A stretch of DNA of 64,000 nucleotides from Chryseobacterium sp. HSC-36S06 (GCF_024171485.1 NZ_JALJZX010000001.1:806001-870000), one strand, 5' to 3'. Positions 1-8,786 are shown, numbered from the stretch's first letter. The notes: generated from the letters alone by a model not told the origin. A program made the numbers and translations.

Positions 1-129
1 GAGAAAGAATTCAAAAAAAACACTCCACACGAAACCTTATCCGACTGGAAAAAAGTGCTGCCCAATGATTTTGAATTCAACGAAATACGTATTCTAATGA
101 ATCATTACAATCACAAGAAAAGCAAGTAG
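1..129 (+). CDS. 3' end of an unidentified protein (partial)
   Basis: An open frame enters from the left edge and stops at TAG 127-129, giving the last 42 residues of a protein that is rich in Lys, Asn and Glu and ends in NHYNHKKSK. No motif in this fragment identifies a family. It converges on lnt, which lies on the other strand 170 bases away. The coding assignment rests only on the uninterrupted frame and normal-looking composition, so the function is left open. Confidence 0.45.
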   Translation, partial: EKEFKKNTPHETLSDWKKVLPNDFEFNEIRILMNHYNHKKSK

Positions 130-252
130 AAGGCTCCCGCAGATTTCACAGATGGCGCAGATTAATACGTAATATTTGAATAAATTTTCACTGAATTATA
201 TGCTTCCAAAACCATGTTCCAAAAAGAATGCTCAAAGTTCAGGGTAAGCAAC

Positions 253-302
253 AACCGTTAACCATTAATCACTAACCACTAACCATCAACCATTAACCAT
301 TA
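253..302. repeat. 7-bp quasi-tandem tract (ACCATTA type) at the lnt stop codon
   Basis: About seven degenerate copies of a heptamer of the type AACCATT/AACCACT run up to and include the stop codon of lnt. It belongs to the short-repeat class that fills many intergenic spaces in this window. The rest of the 130-299 spacer contains another common short motif (GCAGATT repeated at about 138-164) and no gene. Confidence 0.7.
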
Positions 303-1934
303 AGCTTTCTTCTTCCTGTTCTGAAATTTCTTGATCAGCGTATAAAACACCAGAAATCCTAAGACAAAAACAGAAATCCTGGACATTAAGTCGCCGGCCC
401 GGGTGTAAAATGTCATGCCGTCATAAAGATTTACTTTCGCATAAAGCGCAGTTTTGTCGCCATAAAGGGTATCTGCCGTTACATCTCCTCTTGCGTTGAT
501 ATGAGCGGAAATTCCACTGTTGGCAGAACGGGCGATTTCGCGGCGGGTTTCAATAGCACGGAGTCTTGCATACGCCATAAGCTGCTGGTGACCCTGCGTA
601 ACACCCCACCAGGAATCATTCGTCATAATGGCTAAGAAATTGGCACCTTCTTTCACATAATCAGTAACGAATTCGCCATAAATGCTTTCATAACAAATGA
701 TCGGAGCCAGTTTTCCGGGATTGTAAGGGTTGCTGAAAGCGGTTCTTTCTTTATCAACGCCCAAAGAAGCAGTAGTTCCGCCAAGATTCAGCATCGCGTC
801 GCCTAAAAGCGGTTTCAGTACGTTGATGTAGGGAAAAATCTCGACGCCCGGAACAAGTTTTCCTTTGTGGTACACTTCCACTTTCTGGTTCGGGATAATC
901 TGAACCGCAGAATTGTAACTGTCGACATACACTCCCTGCGACGTTTGGTAAGCGGTTTCTGATTTTTCACTTTCGTCTGCATAAAAGCGGTGAGAGGAAA
1001 TTCCTGTCGCGAAAACCGATTTAGGATGTTTGGTGAGAAAATCTTTTACGGTATTCAAAAGTATACTTTGTTCAAAACCGTTTTCCGAAATCGAGCCGTA
1101 TCCCGGTAGTGAAGTTTCCGGACCGATATAATAATCGATCTGCCCTTTTGAATTGACTTCCGCCAATGTAAGTAAATCATTGAGGATGGTTAAGCTGTCT
1201 TTTGAATATTTTTCGGTGTAGGGATCAAGTTCGGGCTGCAGCATCAGAACATTCACCGATCCGATTGGTTTTTCATCAAAATTATTGTACTTCACCAGAG
1301 AGATCAGCATCGGAACTGCGATGGCGATCACTAAAACCGACGAATTGATGATTAATGACTTTCTTTTCCTGCCCGCTTCCCAAATCCTTAGCGTATAGAA
1401 GATATAAACATTAATGAGTAAAATCCAGAAACTGCCGCCTGTGGCCCCCAGGGTATCATACCACTGAATGATTTTAGGATAATCTGCGAAAACATTTCCC
1501 ATATTAAGCCAGGGCCAGGTAAGTTCCCAGCTCATATGGAATTTCTCGAAACACATCCATATGGCAACAAAAAATGTAAGTCCCCAATAGGTTCCCTGCG
1601 CGTTTTTGTACCAGTGGTAGAGTTGAAAAATAAATGCGTAAAACAGCGAATTGAGAAGAACAGGAATCACTACGGCGAATAAGGAATGGGATCCGTCGGG
1701 ATTTTTAGATCCGTAAAGCCAGCCTGTTGTGATAATATTCCAGATGATAAAACAGATGTAGGAGAGGGCAAAAATCAGACTTCCTTTGTTTTTTATAGCG
1801 GAAAACTTCGAAATTTCGTGTTCCATCATCAGTAATGGAACCAGGGCAAAAAATATAAAAAAAGGAATTCCGTAAGTTGGCCAGGAAATGCTGAGAAGCA
1901 TTGCAGAGATTAATGAAAGTATAATATATTTCAT
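300..1934 (-). CDS. lnt: Apolipoprotein N-acyltransferase
   Basis: Lnt transfers an acyl chain from phospholipid to the N-terminal cysteine of apolipoproteins in the inner membrane, the last step of lipoprotein maturation. The 544-residue product has an N-terminal set of membrane segments (roughly residues 1-215), a nitrilase-fold domain (about 225-490) and a last membrane helix near the C-terminus. The Glu-Lys-Cys triad of the family is visible: Glu in GPETSLPG (about 273), Lys in YHKGKLVPG (about 357) and Cys in APIICYES (about 414). Length is normal. The window also encodes a clear lipoprotein (the Wza-like protein at 19.9 kb). The start is the ATG at 1934, about 55 bases downstream of a TAAATTTG -7 box. 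Confidence 0.95.
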   Translation of the reverse strand: MKYIILSLISAMLLSISWPTYGIPFFIFFALVPLLMMEHEISKFSAIKNKGSLIFALSYICFIIWNIITTGWLYGSKNPDGSHSLFAVVIPVLLNSLFYAFIFQLYHWYKNAQGTYWGLTFFVAIWMCFEKFHMSWELTWPWLNMGNVFADYPKIIQWYDTLGATGGSFWILLINVYIFYTLRIWEAGRKRKSLIINSSVLVIAIAVPMLISLVKYNNFDEKPIGSVNVLMLQPELDPYTEKYSKDSLTILNDLLTLAEVNSKGQIDYYIGPETSLPGYGSISENGFEQSILLNTVKDFLTKHPKSVFATGISSHRFYADESEKSETAYQTSQGVYVDSYNSAVQIIPNQKVEVYHKGKLVPGVEIFPYINVLKPLLGDAMLNLGGTTASLGVDKERTAFSNPYNPGKLAPIICYESIYGEFVTDYVKEGANFLAIMTNDSWWGVTQGHQQLMAYARLRAIETRREIARSANSGISAHINARGDVTADTLYGDKTALYAKVNLYDGMTFYTRAGDLMSRISVFVLGFLVFYTLIKKFQNRKKKA

Positions 1935-1988
1935 TGAATTTTAGTCTTTATTTTGGATTTGATGGGCACGAAAGAGTTCGTGCCCGCG

Positions 1989-1996
1989 CAAATTTA
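1989..1996 (-). promoter_or_regulatory. Bacteroidota -7 box for lnt
   Basis: TAAATTTG on the minus strand matches the TAnnTTTG -7 consensus of Bacteroidota sigma factor promoters and lies about 55 bases before the lnt ATG. No convincing -33 TTG was fixed. Confidence 0.45.
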
Positions 1997-2072
1997 CTGA
2001 AAATATTTGGGGATGAAGCCTGAATGATTTTCCGCAAATCTGCTAAAGGTGGAAGATTTTATAGCTTTAAGT

Positions 2073-2123
2073 TTGGGCTAAAGCCAATGGTGTGGTAAAC
2101 AAAATAAGCGGGCTAAAGCCCGC
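2073..2123. repeat. Two GGCTAAAGCC palindromes
   Basis: The palindromic core GGCTAAAGCC occurs twice (2077-2086 and 2111-2120). The second sits in a 7-bp perfect stem, GCGGGCT-AA-AGCCCGC (2108-2123). It looks like a small REP-type palindrome between lnt and folB. No T tract follows on the minus strand, so it is not an obvious intrinsic terminator of folB. Confidence 0.55.
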
Positions 2124-2157
2124 CCCATTGATGTTCCTTAATTCAGGTTAATCCGTT

Positions 2158-2517
2158 TCAGAATTTCTTTTCAAAATGCACGCTTACACCGTCCATTTCA
2201 CCCTCCATCGGCGGGCTTTTTTTCGTCATTTTTACTGCGATAAAGGTGATCTGTGGAAAAGTATTTTTCATTTTTACCATGATTCTTCCTACCACGTGTT
2301 CCATCAGCTTCGAAGGGATTTTCATTTCCTTATGAATGATTGCATTGATTTCCGCATAATTAATCGTGTCATTTAAATCATCTGTTTCGGTGGCTTTCCA
2401 AAGATCGGCGTGAATTTCTAAATTCAGGATGAAGTAGGTGCCGATGATGGTTTCTTCGGGAAGAACGCCGTGATAAGCGTATATTTTTAAATTGTCGAAA
2501 ATGATTTTTGAAGTCAT
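2158..2517 (-). CDS. folB: Dihydroneopterin aldolase
   Basis: FolB cleaves 7,8-dihydroneopterin to 6-hydroxymethyl-dihydropterin and glycolaldehyde in folate synthesis. The 119-residue length is typical of the family. The N-terminal signature is present (FDNLKIYAYHGVLPEE, with the conserved YHG and Glu), and a Lys in VKMTKKSPP near residue 100 fits the catalytic lysine region. It follows nadA on the same strand after a 53-base gap that is mostly a perfect 15-bp inverted repeat, so co-transcription is possible but not certain. Confidence 0.93.
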   Translation of the reverse strand: MTSKIIFDNLKIYAYHGVLPEETIIGTYFILNLEIHADLWKATETDDLNDTINYAEINAIIHKEMKIPSKLMEHVVGRIMVKMKNTFPQITFIAVKMTKKSPPMEGEMDGVSVHFEKKF

Positions 2518-2532
2518 AATTTTAAATGCGGG

Positions 2533-2565
2533 AGCGCTGTTAGGGCTTTAAGCCCTAACAGCGCT
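2533..2565. repeat. Perfect 15-bp inverted repeat between nadA and folB
   Basis: The stem AGCGCTGTTAGGGCT and its exact complement are separated by a 3-base TTA loop. It fills most of the 53-base gap between nadA and folB. There is no U-run on the minus strand after it, so it may be a REP-like palindrome or an RNA processing or stabilising hairpin rather than an intrinsic terminator. Confidence 0.75.
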
Positions 2566-2570
2566 GTTAA

Positions 2571-3590
2571 TTATTTAATCGTTTTACTCAGTTCCAGCAT
2601 CGCTTCAATAGGTTTCAAAGCTTTTAAGCGGAGTTCTTCATCAATTAAAATTTCCGGAAGTTCGTATTTCATGCAGAGATAAAGTTTTTCCATCGTGTTT
2701 CTCTTCATATAAAAACACTCGGAACAGTTACAGCTTTCATCAAAAACCAATGCGGGAATAAGTTCTTTGTGCGGTGCACGTTTTCTCATTTCGTGCAGAA
2801 TTCCTTCTTCAGTTGCAACGATGAATTTCTGGCAATCGTCTTTTTCGACATAATTCAACAACGCAGAGGTGGAGCCGATGAAATGCGCCAGATCCAGAAC
2901 CGCTGATTCACTTTCAGGATGCGCAATCAGTTTTGCATCGGGATTTTCTGCCAACTGTTTTGCAATTCTTTCCATGGAAAAAGCTTCGTGAACGATACAG
3001 CTTCCGTCCCACAGAATCATGTCGCGTCCGGTTTTCTTCGCGAGATAGGCGCCGAGGTTTTTATCCGGTGCGAAAATGATCGGCCGGTCTTCCGGTAAAG
3101 ATTTAATGATGGTTTCGGCATTGGAACTTGTCACAATGATATCAGATTCTGCCTTGGTTTCCGCGTTACAGTTGATGTAAGTGGCGATTAAAGCATTCGG
3201 ATGTTTCGCGCGCATTGCGAGTAAGCCTTCTCCGCTGCAACCGTCGGCCAGGGAACAGCCGGCCTGGGTGTCAGGCAAAACTACTTTTTTAGTCGGATTA
3301 AGTATTTTCGCTGCTTCAGCCATGAAATGAACTCCGCAAAACGCGATCATGTCTGCATCAGTGTCTTTTGCCTGTCTCGCCAACTGAAGGGAATCTCCCA
3401 GGAAATCAGCGATATCCTGAATCGCAGGCGGCTGATAATAGTGAGCCAGAATCACGGCATTTTTTTCTTTCTTCAGTTCCAGAATGGCTTTTACCAATTC
3501 TTCACCCTGAGGAATAACGAGATCATCTATTTTTAAAAATCCTCTTACCGGAAGATTTGATTTTGCTTTATCTAATGTTTCTGTACTCAT
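2571..3590 (-). CDS. nadA: Quinolinate synthase A
   Basis: NadA condenses iminoaspartate with dihydroxyacetone phosphate to quinolinate, using a [4Fe-4S] cluster, in de novo NAD synthesis. The 339-residue protein has the family motifs VILAHYYQPPAIQD near residue 46 and three cysteines at the expected spacing to hold the cluster: Cys in QAGCSLADGC (about 112), in GSCIVHE (about 198) and in CNCSECFYM (about 292). Its length fits the family. The usual partner nadB is not in the window. ATG at 3590 is used. Confidence 0.95.
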   Translation of the reverse strand: MSTETLDKAKSNLPVRGFLKIDDLVIPQGEELVKAILELKKEKNAVILAHYYQPPAIQDIADFLGDSLQLARQAKDTDADMIAFCGVHFMAEAAKILNPTKKVVLPDTQAGCSLADGCSGEGLLAMRAKHPNALIATYINCNAETKAESDIIVTSSNAETIIKSLPEDRPIIFAPDKNLGAYLAKKTGRDMILWDGSCIVHEAFSMERIAKQLAENPDAKLIAHPESESAVLDLAHFIGSTSALLNYVEKDDCQKFIVATEEGILHEMRKRAPHKELIPALVFDESCNCSECFYMKRNTMEKLYLCMKYELPEILIDEELRLKALKPIEAMLELSKTIK

Positions 3591-3641
3591 TTCTGTGAAT
3601 TTAAATAAGGGTTAAAATTAGTGATTTTTCGGCTAATTTTT

Positions 3642-4208
3642 TCAGGAAATCTCAATTCCCGAATGCGTCAGTAATCCGGCAAGATCGTGTTGGGAAAATC
3701 TGGCTTTTTTCAGGAAATTGTTTTCCGGAATAATGCTGAAATTCAAAGCTTCCCTAAAGTCTGCTTTTTCAAGATGAGTCCTGTCAAAAATACTTCCCGA
3801 AAGATCTGAATAGCTGAATTTGCTTTCCGCCAAATTTGCCTGGGTAAAATCGGTTTCATGCAGAATACAGTGTTCGAAAACTGTTTTTCTGATGTCTTTC
3901 TGAAAGAAAACTGCATGCGAAAGGTTGGAGTTTTTAAAACTGAAACGCAGACTGAAACTGTTGGCATATTCAAAATCAACGCCGACCATTTTACAGCTGT
4001 TAAACTCAACTTCCCGAAATGCGGTGTTTTCAATTTTAACCAAACTCAGATCGCAGTCATTGAACACGCAGTTTATAAAGGAAATTTCGGTAAGCCGGCT
4101 TTCATAAAAAATGCAGCTGCTGAAAACGCAGTTGTCGTATTCACCACTTTCCAGAGGTGTTTTGGTGAAATCTTTTTTGGTAAATGTTTCGTCGGAAATA
4201 CTGATCAT
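3642..4208 (-). CDS. Pentapeptide-repeat protein
   Basis: The 188-residue protein is built of A(D/N)LXX-type pentapeptides through most of its length (for example FINCVFNDCDLSLVKIENTAF, with later copies of the DFTQANL and ADFREAL kind), which fold into a right-handed quadrilateral beta-helix. It has no signal peptide or membrane segment, so it is probably cytoplasmic. Some relatives mimic DNA and protect gyrase, but nothing here points to that role. It follows the Rossmann protein at 4234 by 25 bases on the same strand and is probably the last gene of the yicC-gmk operon. Confidence 0.85.
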   Translation of the reverse strand: MISISDETFTKKDFTKTPLESGEYDNCVFSSCIFYESRLTEISFINCVFNDCDLSLVKIENTAFREVEFNSCKMVGVDFEYANSFSLRFSFKNSNLSHAVFFQKDIRKTVFEHCILHETDFTQANLAESKFSYSDLSGSIFDRTHLEKADFREALNFSIIPENNFLKKARFSQHDLAGLLTHSGIEIS

Positions 4209-4233
4209 GAAAATAAATTACAGAATATTAATT

Positions 4234-4989
4234 TTAGCCTTTGTTTTCAGGACTTACGCATAAAAAAAATTTTGGATCCGGATGCAGAAAAGTATAATTG
4301 AATTCCTTGATTAAAAGTTCCGAGGAAATAATTCTTTGCCCGGAATCGTACGAATCAACAGCGTATGCTTCTTTCTTATTTAAAACTTCTCCCATTGCAG
4401 GATGTTCCGGAGCAACCACATTGTAAATTCCGGAAGCTTTATCTGAGTCGATCAACAGTTCCACGATCGCTACAATATCTTCGTAATGAATATAATTCAC
4501 GCGTTTTTCAGGATTGCTGATTTCTTTGTTTCTGAAGAAATTCTGCAGTGATCTTTCACCGCCCATCAGGCCGCCGAAACGGAGGATGTTGGTTTGAGGA
4601 TATTTCTCAGTGACCGTTTTTTCAGCCGCTGCAATATCCGGTCTTAAATTCGTGGTGTCTTTTTCTGTGAAAATTCTGTTTTCCTGAGGATAAATTCCTG
4701 TAGAACTGAATAGAATGGTCTTAGGAAATGAGTTTTGCATTTCTTCAAATCCTTTAAACCAGCTGCTGTGGGAAATCGGCATGCTGAAAATGGCTGCATC
4801 CGTATCATTTAAAAATTGAGATCCCGAGTCTTTGGTGAAATCCAGTAGATGTGCTTCCGCTGCTACCGTTTTCAGTTCCTGTATTTTGTCGGGAGATGTG
4901 GTGGTTGCGATGACGTGATGGCCTTTACCGGTGAGATATTCTGCCAGTTTTTTCCCTACCCAGCCACAACCGATAATGGCAATTTTCAT
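4234..4989 (-). CDS. NAD(P)-binding Rossmann protein (YeeZ-like SDR)
   Basis: The 251-residue protein begins with a strong dinucleotide-binding loop, IAIIGCGWVGKKLAEYL (residues 3-19), and has the layout of extended short-chain dehydrogenases of the YeeZ type, including FSSTGIYP (around 105) and VNYIHYEDIVAIVE, the epimerase-like motif. The YxxxK catalytic pair is not clear. The substrate is unknown. The start ATG overlaps the end of gmk by four bases (ATGA-type overlap), which indicates translational coupling. Confidence 0.8.
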   Translation of the reverse strand: MKIAIIGCGWVGKKLAEYLTGKGHHVIATTTSPDKIQELKTVAAEAHLLDFTKDSGSQFLNDTDAAIFSMPISHSSWFKGFEEMQNSFPKTILFSSTGIYPQENRIFTEKDTTNLRPDIAAAEKTVTEKYPQTNILRFGGLMGGERSLQNFFRNKEISNPEKRVNYIHYEDIVAIVELLIDSDKASGIYNVVAPEHPAMGEVLNKKEAYAVDSYDSGQRIISSELLIKEFNYTFLHPDPKFFLCVSPENKG

Positions 4990-5549
4990 GCGCTCAGAAA
5001 GTTTTTCAGAAGTTGTTCAACAGAGGATTTAGCCTCATCCAGATCATTATTCACCACAATTTTATCAAACTGATCTTTAAACGTCATTTCTTCGGATGCT
5101 TTTTCCACTCTTGTCCGGATGGTTTCTGCGTCATCTGTTGCCCGGGAAACCAGTCGGCGCTCCAGTTCTTCAATCGACGGAGGCATAATAAAAATTGAAA
5201 GCGCCTGCTTAGCGAAGTATTTTTTCAGGGAAATTCCGCCTTTTACATCTACATCGAAAATCACTGTTTTTCCGGTGTTCCAGATTCTCTCGACTTCAGA
5301 CTTCAGGGTTCCGTAATATTTGTCGGTATACACTTCTTCAAATTCTACAAAAGCGTCCTCAGCAATTTTTTGGCGGAATTCGTCGGGAGAAATGAAATGA
5401 TAATCAATGCCGTTTTTTTCTGTTCCGCGCGGATTTCTGGTGGTACAGGAAACTGAAAATTCCAGTTGTGGAAATTTTTCCAGACAGTGTCTTACCAAAG
5501 TGGTTTTTCCGCTTCCGGAAGGTGCTGAAAAGATGATAACTTTGTTCAT
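4986..5549 (-). CDS. gmk: Guanylate kinase
   Basis: Gmk phosphorylates GMP to GDP with ATP. The 187-residue protein has the P-loop SAPSGSGKTTLVRH at residues 8-21, the GMP-binding SCTTRNPRGTEKNGIDYHF segment, and the VIFDVDVKGG motif in the middle, all as expected. Length matches the family (about 190-207). It lies between yicC, 44 bases upstream, and the Rossmann gene that it overlaps by four bases. The yicC-gmk pairing is conserved across many bacteria. Confidence 0.97.
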   Translation of the reverse strand: MNKVIIFSAPSGSGKTTLVRHCLEKFPQLEFSVSCTTRNPRGTEKNGIDYHFISPDEFRQKIAEDAFVEFEEVYTDKYYGTLKSEVERIWNTGKTVIFDVDVKGGISLKKYFAKQALSIFIMPPSIEELERRLVSRATDDAETIRTRVEKASEEMTFKDQFDKIVVNNDLDEAKSSVEQLLKNFLSA

Positions 5550-5593
5550 ATTTAGCTAATGGTTAATGGCTTTTTGCTTTTTGCTGGCTCTTT

Positions 5594-6451
5594 TTACAAA
5601 ACATTCAGCGTCTGTTCTTTAATTTTTTCAAGGTCGTCTTTCATCATCACTACCAGTTTCTGTATTTCCGCGTGGTTGGCTTTCGAACCTAATGTGTTGA
5701 TCTCACGGCCGATTTCCTGGGAAATAAAACCGAGTTTCTTGCCGTTGAAATCTTCATTTTCCATCACTTCGGTGTAATATTTCAAGTGCTGGGTGAGTCT
5801 CACCTTTTCTTCAGCAATATCCAGTTTTTCGGTAAAATAGGCCATTTCCTGATAGAAGCGGGTTTCGTCAATATTATCAAATTCATTCAGCGTACTGCGG
5901 TATTTTTCCTTAATCGTTTCCAGCCTCACGCTTTCGTAAGGGGTCACCTGTGAAAGATAACTTTCAATATTGTGGATGTTGCGCTTGAGTTCTTCATGAA
6001 GATTGCTGCCCTCGGTTTTTCTGAAACTGTTGAATTTTGTAACTGCTTCCTTTAAAAGGCCGTTCAGGAAAATCCATTCATTTTCATTCAGTTCATCGGG
6101 ACGGGTAGAGATCGCGTCGGGCATTCTGATGGCCATTTTCAGGTATTCGAAATCCGGTCCGTCGCCGGAGATTTTCTTTAGATCTTCAATATAAGCTTTC
6201 ACCAAATCGTGGTTGATATTCACATCTCCCGAATCATCCAGAGACTCAAGATTGATGTAGCAGTCAACCTTTCCGCGAAGAATGCTGTCGTTGAGCACTT
6301 TGCGCATTTCGAATTCCTTCTCTTTATACCGCACGGGCATCTTAATATTCAGGTCAAAAGATTTGCTGTTGAGGGATTTAATATCTACGGTTATTTTTTT
6401 TCCTTCGAAAACGCCTTCGCTTCTTCCGAAGCCTGTCATGGATAGAATCAT
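5594..6451 (-). CDS. yicC: YicC-family endoribonuclease
   Basis: The 285-residue protein starts with the signature MILSMTGFGRSEG and ends with the DUF1732-type region (GFISQEIGREINTLGSKANHAEIQKLVV, followed by KIKEQTLNVL), where conserved glutamates and histidine sit. YicC/YloC proteins are RNases. Length is normal. It heads a minus-strand operon with gmk, the Rossmann protein and possibly the pentapeptide protein. A TATCTTTG -7 box lies 18 bases upstream of the ATG, and a divergent box drives the PASTA gene. Confidence 0.92.
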   Translation of the reverse strand: MILSMTGFGRSEGVFEGKKITVDIKSLNSKSFDLNIKMPVRYKEKEFEMRKVLNDSILRGKVDCYINLESLDDSGDVNINHDLVKAYIEDLKKISGDGPDFEYLKMAIRMPDAISTRPDELNENEWIFLNGLLKEAVTKFNSFRKTEGSNLHEELKRNIHNIESYLSQVTPYESVRLETIKEKYRSTLNEFDNIDETRFYQEMAYFTEKLDIAEEKVRLTQHLKYYTEVMENEDFNGKKLGFISQEIGREINTLGSKANHAEIQKLVVMMKDDLEKIKEQTLNVL

Positions 6452-6468
6452 GGATTTGCTTTAGCAGA

Positions 6469-6476
6469 CAAAGATA
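6469..6476 (-). promoter_or_regulatory. -7 box of the yicC-gmk operon
   Basis: TATCTTTG on the minus strand fits TAnnTTTG and sits 18 bases before the yicC ATG, implying a leader of about ten bases. It is back to back with the promoter of the PASTA gene in a 129-base divergent spacer. Confidence 0.5.
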
Positions 6477-6547
6477 AATATTTCCAGACTCCTGAGCATC
6501 AAAAATTAGGGCAATAAGTTTCGACTCTATCCGAAAAGATTATTTTA

Positions 6548-6555
6548 TATATTTG
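6548..6555 (+). promoter_or_regulatory. -7 box of the PASTA-protein gene
   Basis: TATATTTG matches TAnnTTTG, 26 bases before the ATG at 6581. The TTG at 6572 could extend the frame by three codons but lies so close to the inferred transcript start that the ATG is preferred. Confidence 0.5.
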
Positions 6556-6580
6556 CACATCTATTTAAAGTTTGAGAAAT

Positions 6581-7612
6581 ATGCTTAAATCGCTTTTCCA
6601 CTGGAAAGTCCTGGTTAATATCATTTTGGCGGCTGTAGTTTTCACGGGATTGGTTTGGTTAACATTCCGGTGGCTTGAGCTGCATACCAATCACGGCAAG
6701 GAGATCGCGGTACCGAATGTGATGAACAGGTCGGTTCACGATGCCATCAAAATCCTCGATGATTCCGGACTCGATTATGAGGTTGACAGTTTTAAATACG
6801 ATCCCAAATTCCGCCCTTTCCAGGTGCTGCAGATTTATCCTTCAGCGGGCTCCCGGGTAAAGGACGGAAGAACGATTATGTTGAAAGTTAACCCGAGAAC
6901 TTATGCACAGGTTTCCGTCCCAGATGTTTTAGACCGATATAAAGGTTTGGCATTCCGACAGTTGGAGCAGGTCGGATTAAAGGTGGGTGACACGATTTAC
7001 GAACCAAGCATTCAGCGCGATGCGGTACTCAGAATGCTGTACAACGGAACATCCCTGAAACCCGGTTCTTTGCTTCCGCGTTTTTCAACAATTGATATCG
7101 TGATCGGGGCAGGACCCAAACGAAATATTACCGTTCCCAATTTAGTAGGTTTAACCGTTCAGGAAGCCAAAGCGATCATAAAGCAGAATCTTTTTGAGGT
7201 AGGTCTTGTGGAAAGTGAAGACGGCAAGCAGGACGAATCCGATATTGTATATTATCAGGATCCGGCTCCGTTTGATGTCCGCGACCAGGGAATGCAGATC
7301 GACATCTGGGCGAGCAAAAAAACTCCTGCCGAAATGGGAGGCAAGATTTCTGAACTTAACGCGATATACAGAATCAAACTTCAGGAAGTAGAACCGCTGT
7401 CAACCAATCCTGATCCGCCGGTTTACCGTGAACCTGAACCAACACAGGAGGTGCCAAGGAGTGAAACGCCTAAAGCAGAAACACCGAAGACGGAAACACC
7501 AAAAACGGAAACACCGAAGACTTCGGCAGATCCAAAGCCGAAAACCGGAACATCCACCACTCCGGTAAAGCCAGCTGAGAAGCCGAAAGCAAAAAAAGTA
7601 ATTGTAGAGTAA
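6581..7612 (+). CDS. Membrane-anchored PASTA-domain protein
   Basis: The 343-residue product has a short cytoplasmic N-terminus, one membrane helix (about residues 10-28) and then three PASTA repeats. These are recognisable by VPNVMNRSVHDAIKIL, VPDVLDRYKGLAFRQL and VPNLVGLTVQEAKAII, spaced about 70 residues apart. PASTA domains bind peptidoglycan fragments or act as cell-division scaffolds. Unlike the Gram-positive kinases there is no kinase domain. The C-terminal tail is Pro/Lys/Thr-rich with a near-perfect 5-residue repeat (ETPKT, from 15-bp DNA repeats at about 7460-7530) and is probably disordered. It precedes the pseudouridine synthase gene, and a terminator lies between the two. Confidence 0.9.
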   Translation: MLKSLFHWKVLVNIILAAVVFTGLVWLTFRWLELHTNHGKEIAVPNVMNRSVHDAIKILDDSGLDYEVDSFKYDPKFRPFQVLQIYPSAGSRVKDGRTIMLKVNPRTYAQVSVPDVLDRYKGLAFRQLEQVGLKVGDTIYEPSIQRDAVLRMLYNGTSLKPGSLLPRFSTIDIVIGAGPKRNITVPNLVGLTVQEAKAIIKQNLFEVGLVESEDGKQDESDIVYYQDPAPFDVRDQGMQIDIWASKKTPAEMGGKISELNAIYRIKLQEVEPLSTNPDPPVYREPEPTQEVPRSETPKAETPKTETPKTETPKTSADPKPKTGTSTTPVKPAEKPKAKKVIVE

Positions 7613-7632
7613 TCCATAATCAATAAAATGAT

Positions 7633-7663
7633 AAAGCTTCAGCGGTAAGTTGAAGCTTTTTTT
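7633..7663 (+). terminator. Intrinsic terminator after the PASTA gene
   Basis: A 9-bp perfect stem (AAAGCTTCA / TGAAGCTTT) with a 9-base loop runs directly into a T run. It ends only six bases before the ATG of the next gene. Confidence 0.8.
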
Positions 7664-7669
7664 AATCCT

Positions 7670-8737
7670 ATGTCCGACGAAAACGACGATTTTTTAGAAG
7701 AAGATTTACCCGGCCAGGAAACGGGCGAAACGGATGATGCCGAGTCGGCAGGCCTTTATGAGCACCTGAATATTAAAGTAGACAGGAATCAGGAGCCGCT
7801 CCGCATTGATAAGTTTCTGTTCATTTTCCGGCAGAATTCTTCCCGGAACAAGATTTCTCAAACCTGTCGCGCCGGCAACGTTGTCGTGAATGGTAAACCG
7901 GTAAAGCAGAATTACCGCGTAAAACCCGGTGACGAAATATCAGTGCTCCTGGCTCATCCGCCACGTGAAAATATCATTATCCCTCAGGATATTCCTGTAA
8001 ACATCGTGTATGAAGATGATGATCTTGTGGTTGTAGATAAAGATCCCGGCATGGTTGTGCATCCGGGTCACGGCAATTATACCGGAACACTGGTGAATGC
8101 GCTTGCATTTCACTTCGAGAAAAACGGTCAGAAATCTGATCTCGACAGGGTAGGACTCGTGCACAGGATCGATAAAGATACTTCGGGACTTTTGGTTATT
8201 GCCAAAAATGAATATGCGCTGAGTTTCCTTGCGAAGCAGTTTTTTGACCGAACCACCAAAAGATTGTACTGGGCTTTTGTCTGGGGCAATATGCCTGAAG
8301 ACGAAGGAACCATTACCGGAAATATCGGGAGACACCTGAAAAACAGGATGCAGATGGCTGTTTTCCCTGACGGCAGTTTCGGTAAACATGCGGTCACTCA
8401 TTACAAGGTGGTTGAAAGGTTTAAATACATCACCTGGGTCGAATGTAAACTGGAGACGGGGCGAACCCACCAGATCAGAGCGCATTTTAAACACATCGGA
8501 CATACGCTCTTTAATGACGAAAGGTATGAAGGGAATGTGATCCTGAAAGGAGTAAATCTCCCGAAATACAGACAGTTTGTAAAAAATGTATTCGAGGTTC
8601 TGCCGCGACATGCCCTGCATGCGCATACGTTAGGCTTTATTCATCCTACCACCAAAAAGGAAATGTACTTCGAAAGTCCCATGCCCGCAGATATGGATGA
8701 AGCCGTGAAAAAATGGAGAAATTATCTGGAACATTAA
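7670..8737 (+). CDS. rluD: RluA/RluD-family pseudouridine synthase
   Basis: It isomerises uridines to pseudouridine, by family in 23S rRNA helix 69 for RluD. The 355-residue protein has an acidic N-terminal extension, an S4 RNA-binding domain (about residues 40-105; SRNKISQTCRAGNVVVNG) and the catalytic domain with the RluA signature HRIDKDTSGLLVIAKN (about 163-178), which holds the catalytic Asp. A later ETGRTHQIRAHFKHIGHTL motif is also typical. The assignment to RluD rather than a sister paralogue is by overall layout only. Confidence 0.9.
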   Translation: MSDENDDFLEEDLPGQETGETDDAESAGLYEHLNIKVDRNQEPLRIDKFLFIFRQNSSRNKISQTCRAGNVVVNGKPVKQNYRVKPGDEISVLLAHPPRENIIIPQDIPVNIVYEDDDLVVVDKDPGMVVHPGHGNYTGTLVNALAFHFEKNGQKSDLDRVGLVHRIDKDTSGLLVIAKNEYALSFLAKQFFDRTTKRLYWAFVWGNMPEDEGTITGNIGRHLKNRMQMAVFPDGSFGKHAVTHYKVVERFKYITWVECKLETGRTHQIRAHFKHIGHTLFNDERYEGNVILKGVNLPKYRQFVKNVFEVLPRHALHAHTLGFIHPTTKKEMYFESPMPADMDEAVKKWRNYLEH

Positions 8738-8754
8738 TAACCCGAAAAGTTTTT

Positions 8755-8762
8755 TATATTTG
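8755..8762 (+). promoter_or_regulatory. -7 box of porP that fixes its start
   Basis: TATATTTG ends 24 bases before the ATG at 8787. The longer reading frame would begin inside this box, so the ATG at 8787 is taken as the start. Confidence 0.55.
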
Positions 8763-8786
8763 TTAAAAATTCACCCATCCTTAATT

